64,000 nucleotides of DNA from Sorghum bicolor (GCF_000003195.3 NC_012870.2:26246202-26310201); one strand, 5' to 3'; shown: positions 22,278-34,634, counted from the stretch's first letter. The notes: generated from the sequence alone by a model not told the origin. Program-made: numbers and translations.

Positions 22278-22491
22278 GGCCTTGTTTAGATGCGAAAAGA
22301 TTTTGGATTTCGCTAATGTAGCACTTTTATTTGTTTGTGGCAAATATGGTTCAACTATGGACTAACTAGGTAAACTGTGCAATTAGTTTTTATTTTTGTC
22401 TATATTTAATGTTTCATGCATGTGTCGAAAGATTCAATGTGACGGGGAATCTTGAAAATTTTTTGGTTTTCAGGATGAACTAAACAAGGCC
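22278..22491. mobile_element. Tourist-like MITE
   Basis: 214 bp, GGCCTTGTTTAGATGC to GAACTAAACAAGGCC, with TTA on both sides. A small internal deletion removes the 'aagattcatctcgtgattta' part, which explains the shorter length. Confidence 0.85.
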
Positions 22492-22494
22492 TTA

Positions 22495-23203
22495 GTCATG
22501 TGTTCAATCTAAAGGGGATATCATTTCTATGTCATTGTCTAGACTGTTCGCTTGGCTAATAAGCCATGACTGAAAATATTGTTTGCTGACAGATTTAGCA
22601 GATGAGTTCAAGCGAACAAGCTAGTGTGTACCACAATCCTACGAACCAAAGGGGTGAATAGTACTATTTCTATATAGGAATCCAAGGCACCTTATTCCTT
22701 AATTTGCCCCAATCATGTGAACCAAATGGGGGAATAGTAACTATTTCTACAGGAATCCAATTCGTATGATTTTTCTATGTTTCTCATGGGGATCCAAAGG
22801 AGGACTAGTCTGCCTGAAAAATTGTAGGATCTTAAGTTTTCTTATGGACTATGTAATAAATTTTATCAAGGTAGATCATTCTCTCTTGAAATGGATATTA
22901 ATTGGTCCAAGACTTTATTGCTTTGTACTTGTAGCAACTCCTGACTCCTGGTCCTGGTCAAGAGAGGATACAGATACAAACTCTCCATGATATCGTACGC
23001 CTTGGATCTACCAATTCACATGGACAGGTCCTCGAGAGTTTTTCTCGAGCCAAACAAACAGCTTGTACTTGATCGATTGACAGTCCAATAAATAATTCCC
23101 AAGTGGTTTAGTTGGTTGAGTCGACGAGGTACCACCTACTAATCTACTCTATAATCAGCCTATAAACAAGATCGACAAGCTTTGCTGCGCCCACATATCT
23201 ATC
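22495..23203. other. Intergenic, no gene seen
   Basis: No supported frame. 'accaaaggggtgaatagtactatttct' and 'accaaatgggggaatagtaactatttct' near 22646 and 22721 form a diverged direct repeat. Confidence 0.3.
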
Positions 23204-23205
23204 TA

Positions 23206-23453
23206 CTCCCTCCGTAGTCAATTCCTAGAGTTGTCCTAAGTCAAACTTTTTAAACTTTGATCAAATTTCTAGAAAAAAATGCTAAGATTTATAGTATGAA
23301 ATTAGTATTATTAGATTCATCATAGAATATATTTTTATATAATGTGCATTTTATATTATAGATCTTGTTACTCTTTTCTATAAAGTTAGTCAAACTTTAA
23401 AAAGTTTTACTGGCACGGATCCTAGAAATTGATTCTTTCGTGGACGGAGGGAG
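23206..23453. mobile_element. Stowaway MITE
   Basis: 248 bp with the Stowaway termini CTCCCTCCGT and ACGGAGGGAG and the dinucleotide TA on both sides (23204-23205 and 23454-23455), as for Tc1/mariner-type insertion. The interior carries 'aagtcaaactttttaaactttgatcaa' and its inverted counterpart. Confidence 0.9.
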
Positions 23454-23455
23454 TA

Positions 23456-24730
23456 TTGACATAGGTCAGGTGATTTGATTATCAATATAATGCCATAGGA
23501 GGACTGCTTTTGTTAAGACCTTGGATCAACCAACATGCCCAGTGACCTAACGTAGGGTACGGGGAACATGAAAATATCTTTGATCAAGTCCAAACTAACA
23601 CAGACATGACAGCGCATTCCTAGACATATGCTACTGTACAGCATTGCCTCAAACAACATTTAATTTGACACTCCAACTAGCATCAATCAGCTATGATTTT
23701 CTTCTGCAATAAATCTCCATACCCAATTCCCACCGGCAATAATTCAGATTCTGTTCTTTGTAGCCTATTTGTGACATTTGATCCCTTGGCATTTTCTATC
23801 CGATTTCCGGCCTGAATTGCAACATGACTAACTGTTTCGTTTAAGTACCAGGCAAGCTGATTAGGTGTATGAACCATGTGCACCTAATAATACTTATCCT
23901 CTCTGTAGCTTGTAGGCTTGTAGCTGTAACCCTGATTATTAATCTACACATTATATTAATTAGTGCATCATAAATCTTAATGTTCAATGTTTTGGCACAC
24001 AGACACAGGACTAGCTAGTAAGTACTTGAAACCATGCATGATTTGCTGAAATCCCTCCCAATAAGATTATTAGGTGAGCTGAAAGCCACATCTGCTAGAG
24101 GGAATCTGAGGTGTGTGTGGTCCAAGAGATGGCGATGCGATGCTGCACTCGCACCAAAATATATAAAGTTGTTGCCAACAAGGTCCCTTTCTTTGCCCCC
24201 CAAGCTCGATTTTGATGCTACTGTCTGCAGTCCACTAGTCCAGTGATGAGAAAATTTGGATCCTTTTTTCACAGCACTTGGGTTCACCTTTTGATCTTTG
24301 AGGATTTGTCACTGTGATTCGATTCGCTGCACTGAAACCTAGAGCAATGGCAAAGGGAGAATTGGAACAGTGGCTGGCGATGGACCGATCGATTCTTGTG
24401 CTGGAATTGACAGTCCAGCAGCTAGGGTTCGACGTCAGTGGTGGACGAATCTGTGGGTGTGGCATTCTTGCCTGCATGATTAGGGCTGTGTGCTGGAATA
24501 AAGAGGAAATTAGCAGCGACCAGTAAGACTGGAGCACTTGGTGGCATGGGTGACAAGATAGGTGTTGCATCGGTTCACTTTTCATTGTGCTTTCCGGCCT
24601 CATCCAGGGCAATTCCGGAGGCCGAACGATGGATTTATGGATGGATGTGGAATTTCGAAATTATTACTACTAGCTGATGGCGCCACACCATAATTCTTAA
24701 TGATACTTCATGGCTAAAAGGGTTCCGAGG
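23456..24730. other. Intergenic, no gene seen
   Basis: Minus-strand frames at 23683-23883, 24015-24287 and 24235-24612 overlap plus-strand frames of similar length and show no domains. A host gene fragment cannot be ruled out, but nothing supports one. Confidence 0.3.
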
Positions 24731-24737
24731 AGAATGA

Positions 24738-25407
24738 CACTACAGACTACAGAGAAGATCTAGAAATTACAAAGCTAGAACCAAAAAACCATATTTAGGA
24801 TATTCTTTGTCCTCGTTTTATGTTCATCCAATTTTAAAATTAGTATTTTGGACCCTAAACGAATACAAATATAGAAGTTGTCAACTATGAAATTGTATAA
24901 ATTTTCGAGATCTATAATGTTGGTTTCGGTCATTTCTCCACCCAAGGCCGTTTAAAAATTTTGAATTTCAAATAGGAAAAATCAAACATAAATTTCTTTG
25001 GATAGATGATTGCAAAAAAATGTTACCAGTTACAAAAATGTATAACTCTTTGAGATCTAAACTTTGATTTTAGTTGTTGCTCTATCCGAGATCATTTGAG
25101 AAAAGTCAAATTTTATTGTGGCTCCTACTTTTAGAGACGGCTCTACTTCTAGCCACCTCTAAAAATCAATTTCTTAGGAGGTTGAAATAGAGCTGGCTAA
25201 AAATCAATTTCTAGAGTCGTCTGAAAATATATAGAGCCGTCTCTAAAAATTAGAACACATGCAAAGATAACTGAAAATAGAGGCCACTTTTATAAATGTA
25301 TTTCAAGAAACGTTTCAGTTTGGACGCCACTGTAGAGCTGGCTTTAGATTTTAAGCCGCCTCTAAAAAATGTGTTTGTTATTAAACATTAGTAATTTTGT
25401 AGTAGTG
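24738..25407. mobile_element. CACTA-like element or remnant
   Basis: The right end reads, on the minus strand, CACTACTACAAAATTAC, a typical grass CACTA terminal repeat. Next to it lie several copies of a subterminal motif in both orientations: 'agccacctctaaaa', 'gagccgtctctaaaa', 'agccgcctctaaaa' and 'agagacggctctac'. The interior has the 'tataactctttgagatct' type filler common in these elements. A candidate left end, CACTACAGACTACAGAG, starts at 24738, but the 3-bp target duplications do not match, so the left border is uncertain. There is no transposase. Confidence 0.5.
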
Positions 25408-25460
25408 ACGCACGATGTAGAGATTGGCATACATGATGATGTTCCGCTGCACACGCAGCC

Positions 25461-25690
25461 TCTGTCTTAACAAGAGTGTTATTTTTTACTTTTAGACATT
25501 TTATTTGACCATCCGTTTTATTCAGATTTTTTATTAAAATATTATTTTTTTGTTACGACTTATTTTATCATTAAGTATATTTCAATAATTATTTATTTAT
25601 TTTATAATTTATAGAAAACTTTTGAATAAGATGAATAGTCAAATATGATATTTAAAAGTAAAAAATATCACTTTTTTGGACAGAAGGACT
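25461..25690. mobile_element. Stowaway-like palindromic MITE, eroded copy
   Basis: Shares almost its whole length with the element at 26246-26482 ('agtgttattttttacttttagacatttta', 'cgacttattttatcatt', 'aaagtaaaaaatatcac'). The termini are decayed. The two halves are imperfect inverted repeats. Confidence 0.6.
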
Positions 25691-25826
25691 ACATAATAAT
25701 GCACTCATGCATTGCGCTTTCTTTGACCGAATTCCTAGTTGATACTGTATGCTCTCCTTTCCTACTACTCGATGGCAAGGACACTTCCACATCTTACTAA
25801 AGTCTTGTTGGAAACTTTTCGTATAA

Positions 25827-26058
25827 AGCCTCGTTTAGTTTCGAAAAGTGAAAAGTTTTTACTACTGTAACAATTTCGTTTGTTTGTGACAAATATTATC
25901 CAGTCATAGACTAACTAGGATTAAAAGATTCATCTCGTGATTTACAGCTAAACTATATAATTAGTTTTTATTTTCGTTTATATTTAATATTTTATGCATG
26001 TGCCACAAGATTCGATGTGACGGAGAATCTGGTTTTTTAGAGTGAACTAAACAAGGCC
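25827..26058. mobile_element. Tourist-like MITE
   Basis: 232 bp, AGCCTCGTTTAGTTTC to GAACTAAACAAGGCC, flanked by TAA and TTA. A short deletion lies near the right end between 'ggagaatct' and 'ggttttt'. Confidence 0.75.
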
Positions 26059-26245
26059 TTAATCCGCACGACCACGAGGCATCATATCCTAGACTCTCTC
26101 ATTAAAAAATCCCACCATTTCTTTGTACACTCCATTATGTCGACATGCGTATAGATATAGGTGGAACATCGTGGGATGACGTGTTTGCACCGTGTTCCTT
26201 GGTAGGATTTCAGGATGCTAAGGTAGAGAGGGTTATTAAGGTTAT

Positions 26246-26482
26246 ACTCTCTCTATCTAAAAAGAGTGTCATTTTTTACTTTTAGAAATCTTATTTAACC
26301 ATTTATCTTATTCAAAATTTTTACCAAAATATCATCTATTTTGTTATGACTTATTTTATCATCAAATATATTTTAATATTTATTTATTTATTTTATAATT
26401 TATAGAAAATTTTTGAATAAGACGAACGATCAAACACGATGTCTGAAAAGTAAAAAATATCACTCGTTTGGGTCAAAGGGAG
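26246..26482. mobile_element. Stowaway-like palindromic MITE
   Basis: 237 bp, CTCTCTCTATC to GTCAAAGGGAG with TA on both sides. The two halves form imperfect inverted repeats around an AT-rich centre. Confidence 0.75.
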
Positions 26483-26646
26483 TATTTGGAAGAGTTTTTT
26501 TCTCACAGAACGTTTTTCTTCCTGACTTCTAGGGAATATTTTGCACTATAGCAATGAACCTTTTTTCTCTCTTCCAAAAATGAACTAGGAGCCAATGAAG
26601 CTAGTATTTCTTGCAATTCACCAACTTTGGCTTGTAAAAAAAATCA

Positions 26647-26709
26647 TATCAAACAACGCCTAAGTTAGGAAAAAGCCCTATCAAACAACGCCTAAGTTAG
26701 GAAAAAGCC
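26647..26709. repeat. 32-bp tandem duplication
   Basis: A 32-bp unit containing 'aacaacgcctaagttagg' occurs twice back to back, with one difference at the end. It is a recent local duplication just upstream of the Tat insertion. Confidence 0.9.
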
Positions 26710-26835
26710 TTTCGCCCCTCTCCCTCTCAGCTCATTGCAGTGAAGCTCCTTCTAGGTTGTATTTTGCAGGGGTCAAAAATCCTATAAAAGATGTCTTAAA
26801 AGGATATCTTTGTGCAAAAGCTCAGGATGAAGGGT

Positions 26836-27547
26836 TGTTGGTGCAAGCTGATCTGCAAACATAAAGGGCTAATACCCGATTCAAACGTTAAGGCGTGCCA
26901 GCCGATTTGACCTTATTATCGGCAAAGGTGATAACTCGAATACTTTGGTCCCGACAACAGCGATGCGCCCGGATGTCACGGCCAAGAGGTATTCACGCGG
27001 AACTCGAGAATACGCCGAGCTTAAGTCGACAAACTCCTAAGAACCCATAGTGAAAAAAAAATATGACGAAATCGTCGAAAAATAGATGCTGAAATATGAG
27101 TAAAAACTTATGTTTGATTGATTGATCGATTCTTCATTACAAGGCCCTAGGGTCTACATTTATACCCTACCCAAAGAGCTACAATCAGACACGACTAGGA
27201 CTTGAATTCCAAACTAAAAAGAATCCGTATACAAAAGGATTTTAAATAACTAAGGAAAACATAGAACCATCCCTTCGTAACCGACTGGGACACCACCACA
27301 GATCAATCGGCAACCTCCACGCTTCCTTTCAGAGTCATCGGCAGTCTCCCTGTTATGGCCATCGGCAAGCACCAATATTGATCATCGGCAAGAACACGTC
27401 ACCACCCCTGGACTTAGTCACATTCATTCGTCTCTTCATCGGCAGCTCCCCTCATCGGCAACTCCTCTGCAGTCTAGTTACCGTTGCTCCGCCTGCCGAT
27501 CTGTACTCTACTGGTCCCCGTGCACGTGTCCAAAAACGGTGTCAACA
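26836..27547 (-). repeat. 3' LTR of the Tat element
   Basis: 712 bp with TGTTGG and CAACA ends, paired with the LTR at 47700-48415. It lacks a two-base A insertion near the start and differs by scattered transitions. It has many GCCGAT/ATCGGC hexamers. Confidence 0.93.
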
Positions 27548-27560
27548 CATGCCCCCCAGT
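27548..27560 (-). other. Polypurine tract of the Tat element
   Basis: ACTGGGGGGCATG on the minus strand directly abuts the 3' LTR. This is the expected site for plus-strand DNA priming and fixes the orientation of the element. Confidence 0.75.
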
Positions 27561-27947
27561 TTCGGAGTATGAATTTCTTAATGCTCCGAAATTCTCTCCA
27601 TTAATGACGCCTTTCCGCAGTTAATTCTCCCAATTTGGCAACCGACCGTTAAAGCCGAACAACCCTGGCCCGATTCTTTCGCAGATTCCTCGAATTTCTC
27701 AACCTCCCAAACTGGACACCCCACTTTATTCGTCCATCGGCAATATAACCGTTAGAAAGAGCTGCCGATGGACCGACCAGGAAATCTTTGCACAGTGAAA
27801 TATTTCCAAAATCATGACCGCTTGCTGTCAAATCACCTGCACAATCCCTTGATTACCATGCAAACAGTTGCCATATCTACCTGAGCACCCTCTGGCTTCA
27901 CGGATGTGGCAAAGAGATAAGTCAGATCTGCCCCTGCCCGTTTTGTC
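27561..27947. other. Spacer between Tat 3' LTR and antisense gene promoter
   Basis: No open frame is supported. It probably holds the upstream regulatory region of the antisense PMD gene; GCCGAT/ATCGGC motifs continue here. Confidence 0.4.
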
Positions 27948-27957
27948 CTATAAATAC
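27948..27957 (+). promoter_or_regulatory. TATA box of the antisense PMD gene
   Basis: CCTATAAATA lies about 150 bases before the start codon of the antisense gene and outside the LTR. A C-rich 'cttccttcccgggtactcc' leader follows. It suggests that the gene had its own promoter, not the LTR's. Confidence 0.6.
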
Positions 27958-30900
27958 TTCCTTCCCGGGTACTCCTTCTTGTCATTCTACAACCCCAAAA
28001 TCCACTTCCTTGGCGGTGGCACCGTTCGAGGACTCCAAGAATTCTAGCAAGAACTTCCTCCAACAACCCTTGAGTTTTCGATCTTCTTCCCTGCGAGAAA
28101 ATGGCTATCAACTTCATCGTGCCTGAGGTCAGTTCTACTTCTCTCCTGTATTTTCACTGCACTCCTGTTCATCCGTAGTTCATCTTACTGAATACTTTTT
28201 TCTTTCTTTTGCTCTTCTTTTTACCCCCCAAAAACTTCTAGGATCTGTCGAATAGAATCGTCATCCATACCGATCAACCACACCTCCAATGTCTCGGTCC
28301 GCTAGGGAACCCAGATCCTACCGATCTGATCAACGCAGAGACAAACAGAATCCCCTTTAGAGCCGAGAATTTTTCTCTAGATCTGTGGAAAGATGCCTTC
28401 CGTTCTTAGCCCAGTCCTACCAAGGGATGGAAGGATTGGTTCTTGAGGGTCAGCCATTCAAATGAAGTTCAGTGGGGTGAGCGAAAACTGGATCAATGCA
28501 TCAGGTTGTCCCTTGCCGATACGGATAGAAATGAATCATTGTTGATTGCTGCATCGTATTTCTGGTCAGACACACTCAATGCTTTTATGTTTGGCCATGG
28601 CCCTGCTTCCTCCACACTTGCCGATGTGCTTATGCTCACCGGCTTAGATGTATCTTCTGCCGATAGCACCCACCTGTTTGATACCAAACCCAGTGCTAAG
28701 GTAGAAACTCGTTCCATCGGCGGTTGGTCAGGGTACATCCAGAAATACCAACGAACAGGCCCTGTCAACATAAAGGAACAAACCACCTTCCTGAACATGT
28801 GGTTGGACAAATTTGTATTTTGTGGTCGATCGACAGGACCAACTTCTGTCTACTTAGCAGCAGCAGAAAGACTAGCTAATGGTGGCCGATTTCTCCTCGG
28901 CCGATACTTGTTCGGCTCGGCTTACCACCTCCTCCATCAAATAGCCAGGAAACTCCTACTCGGCCAACCCATCGGCAACTTAGGGGGTCCCTAGTGGTTC
29001 ATCAATATGTGGCTTAGCCTCCATATGCACAAGCGTCTTGAGTTCGACCTCTTCGCACAACGCTTCCCCAGGGACATAGCCGAGGATTATGAACTGGATG
29101 AAGAAGAATCAGCAACTCGTCCTCCTCTGAACTTTGGTGAGGCTGCCATAGTTTTGCCTGGCACAGGTGGTAACGCAGACCAGGTTAGCCGATTCTTTCA
29201 AACTTTGTACGAAGGCCTGACCAGAGAACAGCGAGCATGAATGCCTTATGAAGATCCGGACACCAGATTTCCTTTGGTCTTCCATCCGTTCAATGATGCT
29301 CTCAACAAGGATCACGATGTGATGACGACAATCATCACCCTAAGAGCCATACCAGTTAACTTCTTTGGTGGTGGAAAAGCTTCCATCCAGACCTACGAAT
29401 TCTACAACACATCGGCACTAGCTCGTCAACTAGCTTTTGACCAATTGCCGATTGCACTCTGCTACGCCGATGTGATAAAGCCAAGGGAGACCATCACCAA
29501 TTATCTCGAGTGGATCAGAGCAGCCCAACTCCCACCGAATGCTGATACAGATGTTGATCTATCGGCTTGGGTTCCAGCTCTTTTCATCACTCAGGCATAT
29601 AAAGGATGGTGGGAAGAATGGAAAGAACATCTGTTTTGCAGATCGGCTCTCACATACCGTGGCATGATCGATCCCCAATACAAAGTCCCTGATAATGTTG
29701 TAATTATCTCAATACCGATGTTTTAATTTTTTCACAGTCCTTTTCAATCGGTAACCCCCCTTCTTTGTCACATACAGGTTGACGACACACTACCATCGGT
29801 CAGCAGGAGTGGCAAGCCGATTGAGCTTTTTCCATCAGGTCCGATCTCCTCGATCGGCAATAACGCTCCCACCTTGGCTGCTATTATGCATCGAGGTGTG
29901 CGCCTCAAAAAAGTTACTACCAAGCGGACGAAAACATCCCCATCGGTAGCTGCCTCTACTTTGGCACAAGCCTTCAAGGTAAACTTTCAAATTCTTTTAT
30001 TCACACCGATTTCATTCTTATACTTATCATACTTGTACTCACAAACTTCTTATTGTCGTACCAGCATACCAGTACATCGGCAAAGACTAGAAGGTCGACT
30101 GCCGATGCCCCCCAGTCCAGTCAACCGAAGAGGAAAGGCTCCAAGAGTACCAGATCACAAGCAAAGCGCGAGAAAACAACAATGCCTCCTCTTCCCCCAG
30201 TATCTCCGATCCCAGTAGAATCATCCCCTTCTTCTCCAGAAGCTCAAACACAACAGATACCTTCTCCTCAGCCACAAGAAGAATCTTACGCAGAAGAACC
30301 CCAGCCAGAGGAACCTCAGCCAGAAGGCACATCGGCTGATGTGCACGAGCAAACTGCCGATCCAGCAAGTTCAATCATAGCATCGGTAGTTTCCTCAATC
30401 CAAACAAGTACTGCTTCCCCTCAAGGTAACATACTCTCTATGAAATAATTGCCGATGAACCTACTTTTCCGTTCTTATAATTACCTCTGTTACTCTTTCA
30501 GCTGACATAATCTCATCGGCAACTCCAGCCGATCAGCCCGTGATTCCATCGGCTTCAACCGGTCAGAGGCGAGAGATAGCTTTGAAACAAGTAAGTTACC
30601 TGATCTCTACCTGTATTGTTTACGAGTGCTTGATCATAGAATAACTTATTTTATTTTCTTTTTAGGAGCAAGACTCTTCTGACAGCTTGTTCTCCTTTGC
30701 CATCGACATCTCTGAGCATGAAGGCGAGGAGGTAAGTTCTTCTCGAGCAATTGGAATCACATCGGTAGAAATCAGGGCAAAGTTAGAAGAATTATCGGCC
30801 CTCTGTTGACGGTCCTTAAGTACTAAAATTAATAATCAAATAAACATGGAAAAGGATCAATATGAAACAAACATCTAGAATTAGGGTTTTATCTGACAGA

Positions 30901-31073
30901 ATTCCACGAGCTTTGGTGTTTATCTATTTCTGCAGGGGTTTATCAGAAAATATGGAGAGAAGGCCCACATGTCATGTTTACAACGAGATAATTACGTGCC
31001 GCGCAATTTTCCTCAATCTAGAAGGGTCCAGAAGCCACGGGAACGAACGAGAGCACGATCGGGCTCGGGGGCA

Positions 31074-31108
31074 GGGCGCCCGCCCACCCCCCTTGGGCGC
31101 CCGCCCAG
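31074..31108 (+). promoter_or_regulatory. Paired GGGCGCCCGCCCA motif in the LTR U3
   Basis: Two copies of GGGCGCCCGCCCA(C/G) start 21 bases apart, at 31074 and 31095, about 115 bases before the TATA box. The same pair with the same 21-base period occurs inside the element at 35114-35146 and in the 3' LTR at 38877. Confidence 0.6.
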
Positions 31109-31224
31109 GTCAGGAGTCCAATCAGGACTCTGCTTCGGGACAACGCTCCACCGACCTAAAGGATCAATCTAAACCATACAATCTATGTCGGTTTGATCTG
31201 ACGGCCCACGTTCACTTGAGGGGA

Positions 31225-31232
31225 CTATAAAA
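31225..31232 (+). promoter_or_regulatory. LTR TATA box
   Basis: CTATAAAA in the 5' LTR, followed by a 'gaggagaagaggagaaatcattattcagagg' leader. An identical box lies in the 3' LTR at 39028-39035. It is the probable core promoter for the genomic RNA. Confidence 0.65.
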
Positions 31233-32327
31233 CCAGACCCCCTGGCCCCTGGAGGAGAAGAGGAGAAATCATTATTCAGAGGTAGCCATCAAAGTTAGGG
31301 TTTAGAGCTTCTCTCCCACAGAGAATTAGAATTAGCTACTCCCTAATCCTTCAAGTTTAGAGGTTTGATTAGATAGCAATTAGAGAAGTAGAGCACTACG
31401 CTCTGGATTCGGATCTTCGGTAATAAAGATTGGTATTATTCATATCTTTCTCTAATTCTATTGTTCTAATTGCATTATGTCTCTAATTATTATGTTCTTA
31501 GTTTGTTCTAGTTCTATATTTGATATAGTTCTAATTGATAATGAGTTTATGTATAAGTTTGCAAAGCGCTTAGCTCTTGACGCGAGGGAGTTAGGTGATA
31601 GATCACATGTGAGCGTGGTGCTTAGATGTTATTTATCTGCAAATGTATCCTATTGGCCGGGTCGTGTGGTAGTTCGCGATAGTGACAGCTTCGTTGATTC
31701 TTATATAGTCCACCCTCCGTTGATAGGACAGGCAGAACCGGTATTGTGGAGTAAGTCATGCGATGTTCTGATTTACTTTATCAATGTTCCTTATACATGA
31801 ATGAAGAGTCTTTTATGCTATATATGATCTTGTAGATAACTAGAGTAGATTATGACTTAGTAGTTAGTAGATAACTTAGAATCCATTCTCTAGCTAATCC
31901 GACATCACCTACATATATGAGGAGTAGTCTATTTTCTAATCGCTGTGTTATCTACCCATGAACTTATAATTCATTATCATTATCTTTATGGTTTACCCCC
32001 TGCTAAAGTATGTGACTGTGTGATGAGTTTCTCATTAGTAATCATGTTCTTGCAAGTTTATCTCTAGTTTATGCCTTGATAGATTTTGCCCCCTTGATTT
32101 AATTTCATTTTCTTGAGATCCCTTGAGCAAAATTATAAATAACGATACCTGGAATACTTATCCTGGTCAAATGCTACAATGAGGTGTTTTATCTGTGCGC
32201 TTGCGGATAGAATAGATTATTTTCTTGAGAGCCTTTACATTTATAAATACCTTTGTACACTCTGGCGCCATGCTAGGGATGACAACCTAGTATCTAAGTG
32301 GTGTTAGCTAGTGTCAACAAGCATTTC

Positions 32328-32344
32328 TGGCGCCGTTGCCGGGG
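32328..32344 (+). other. Primer binding site, tRNA-Asp
   Basis: TGGCGCCGTTGCCGGGG is complementary to the 3' end of plant tRNA-Asp(GTC). It starts eight bases after the LTR, and Athila elements commonly use this primer. Confidence 0.85.
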
Positions 32345-32665
32345 AACTTATAGGAATTTATACGAGTCTCAGGAATAAGTCATAAAAAGGGAACAAAAGG
32401 GTAATATTTAGGCAAGCCAGAAAATCAATCAAGGTAATTCATATAAAATATTAGACTAGACTATAGAGAAATAATTGCATAAAACAGCTACTAAGTGAGA
32501 AATCATAACAAGGCACCTCTGCTTTGGTAGGTTCACCCTGTTGTTTTTCTATGTTTATATTTTTATACAGGGTATAACATGATTGACTTTGGGTACATTC
32601 AACTCTTCATCATCAGAACCAAAGCAATCAAGAGAAGAAGAAGCTAGCTACCAATTGCTGAAGCT

Positions 32666-34621
32666 ATGGCACAAAAGACCTTGCAAGAATTCTCTGCTCC
32701 AAGCCTTGAGAACATTCCAACTGGTCCAAGATTTGCAGTAGAAGAAGGAATACCTGAGTTTGAGCTCAAGTCAAGCCTCATCAATTTGGTGCAAGCTACA
32801 CAATTCAGTGGAAAGGCACATGAAGATGCTAGTGCACACTTGCAGAATTTCTTAGAGATTGGAAGCACAATCCACATCAACGGAGTTGACAAAGACGTCA
32901 TACTGCTTCGCCTTTTTCCATTCTCACTAGAAGGGAAAGTGGGGAAGTGGTTCTACACTCATCAAGATAACATCAACAACTGGACGAACTTGTCAGATAC
33001 CTTTCTATCAAAGTTTTTCCCTATAGGCAAAACAACTGCCTTAAGAGGAAATATTGTCAGTTTCCAACAACAGAAGACAGAAGCCATTTCAGAAGCATGG
33101 GAGCATTTTCAAGGATACATATCAGATTGTCCTCACCATGGAATGGCCACATGGTTACTTATGCAGACCTTCTACCATGGATTAACCCAGAAGGCTCGTG
33201 GGTGCCTAGATGCGTCTGCTAAAGGATCATTCTTGGAGCTTACAATTGGAAAAGCATAGATACTTTTGGATAAGATAGCAGAAAACCAAAGCTGGTTCCA
33301 AGATAAAGCTCAACAATGTCATCAAACTGAAGAAATACCAGAAGTAGTAAATGCATTATCAACTAAGATGGAAACTTTGCTCCATTGGATTGACCAGAGG
33401 GCCAAGTTCAAAGAAGATCAAAGGGCCATTGAGACAGCATACAAATATCAACCAACTTCGAGTCAACCCAATAGCAAAGGTATGAATTCAGGTAATACTG
33501 TCAAACAACTTTCATTAAAAGAGATAATTGCTCAACAAACCAAAATTAATGATGAAGTTAAACAAAGGCTAGATACAAATGAATCTTCTCTAAAAGATAT
33601 ATACAATAAAATGGATTTTCTACTAACTGCCTTTGATGAGCAAAACACTCTTAATAAAAGGGTAGAGCTTAAATTAATAAAATTAGCTGCTGCACTGCCT
33701 GTTGCTACTAACCTTGAGCAGGTAAAGAATATAACTACTAGAGGAGGCAAAGCTACCAGAGATCCACCATACCCAAAAGAGAAACAAAGAACATCAGCAC
33801 CAATGCAACCAGCAGTGATAGAAGAAGAAAGCCCAGTTGAAGCAGAAGATCTGTTACAACCACCAAGAACTGGAGAAATGAGGAAAGATTTTTACGACAC
33901 CAACTATTTGCCATTTCCCAGAAGAAACAGAGGACTGCAGTCGGATGAGCAGTTTGGTAAGTTTGTAGAGGTTATTCAGAAATTATATGTCAACATACCT
34001 CTACTCGATGCCATACAGGTACCTACATATGCAAAGTACATCAGAGATATTCTTAACAAGAAGAGGCCACTGCCCACCACTGAGGTTATCAAGCTGACAG
34101 AAGAATGTAGTGCGGCCATCCTCAACAAACCACCAAAGAAGAAGGAAGACCCCGGATGTCCCACTATTGATTGCTCGATCGGAAACCAACACTTCAACAA
34201 TGCACTTTGTGATCTCGGAGCAAGTGTCAGTGTGATGCCAGCATCAGTCTACAAAAAGCTTGAGCATGCGACCCTAGAACCAACATCAATGTGCCTACAA
34301 CTAGCGGATCAATCGGTTCGACACCCGTTGGGCATCGCCGAGAACATTTCAGTCAAGATCAGAGATTTTCTGGTGCCAGTAGACTTCGTAGTACTGGACA
34401 TGAGTCCTGACTCAAAAGTGTCCATCATCCTTGGAAGGCCATTTCTGAGCACTGCCAATGCCCACATTGATGTCGGGAAGGGAGAAATCAAGTTCAACAT
34501 AAACAGTCAAGAAGAACACTTCACATTCAAACCCAGACCAGAGAGAGACTCTACAGTGAAGGAAGTTCATGAAGAACCACTGGAGACACCATCTCCGGAG
34601 GAAGGTAATTCAGAAGATTAA
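32666..34621 (+). pseudogene. Athila-type gag-protease, one in-frame stop
   Basis: One frame encodes gag and protease and is interrupted by a single TAG at 33257-33259. The first part has the Athila gag order: FELKSSLINLVQATQFSG, HLQNFLEIGSTIHINGVD, LRLFPFSLEGKVGKWFY and CPHHGMATWLLMQTFYHGL. After the stop comes DKIAENQSW and a coiled-coil-like stretch. An aspartic protease follows, with active site CDLGASVSVMP (about residue 525 of the joined frame) and VSIILGRPFLSTANAHID. The normal active site is D(S/T)GA; L in the second position is common in Athila proteases. No CCHC zinc knuckle was seen. The stop sits between capsid and the later region; either the copy is dead or readthrough separates two products. 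Confidence 0.85.
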
Positions 34622-34634
34622 AAGATTTGGAGGT

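Larger units (their letters stand above)
30804..32319 (+). repeat. 5' LTR of the nested Athila-like element
   Basis: 1516 bp, TGTTGACGG to GTGTCAACA. It differs from the 3' LTR at three sites seen: c/t near 30933, a/t near 31015 and c/t near 31089. It contains the GGGCGCCCGCCCAC pair and a TATA box. Confidence 0.95.

Noticed and set aside
24235..24612. 125-codon minus-strand frame as a gene
   Set aside because: No domain, an overlapping plus-strand frame of similar quality, no splice partners and no promoter evidence.
24738..24754. Confident left terminus of the CACTA-like element
   Set aside because: The end looks right, but the flanking trinucleotides do not match those at the right end, so it is reported only as a candidate.
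31477..31800. Open frame of 107 codons present twice (also 39280-39603) with identical product
   Set aside because: Both copies lie in the two LTRs of one young element, so identity reflects recent insertion. No domain and no codon pattern of selection.
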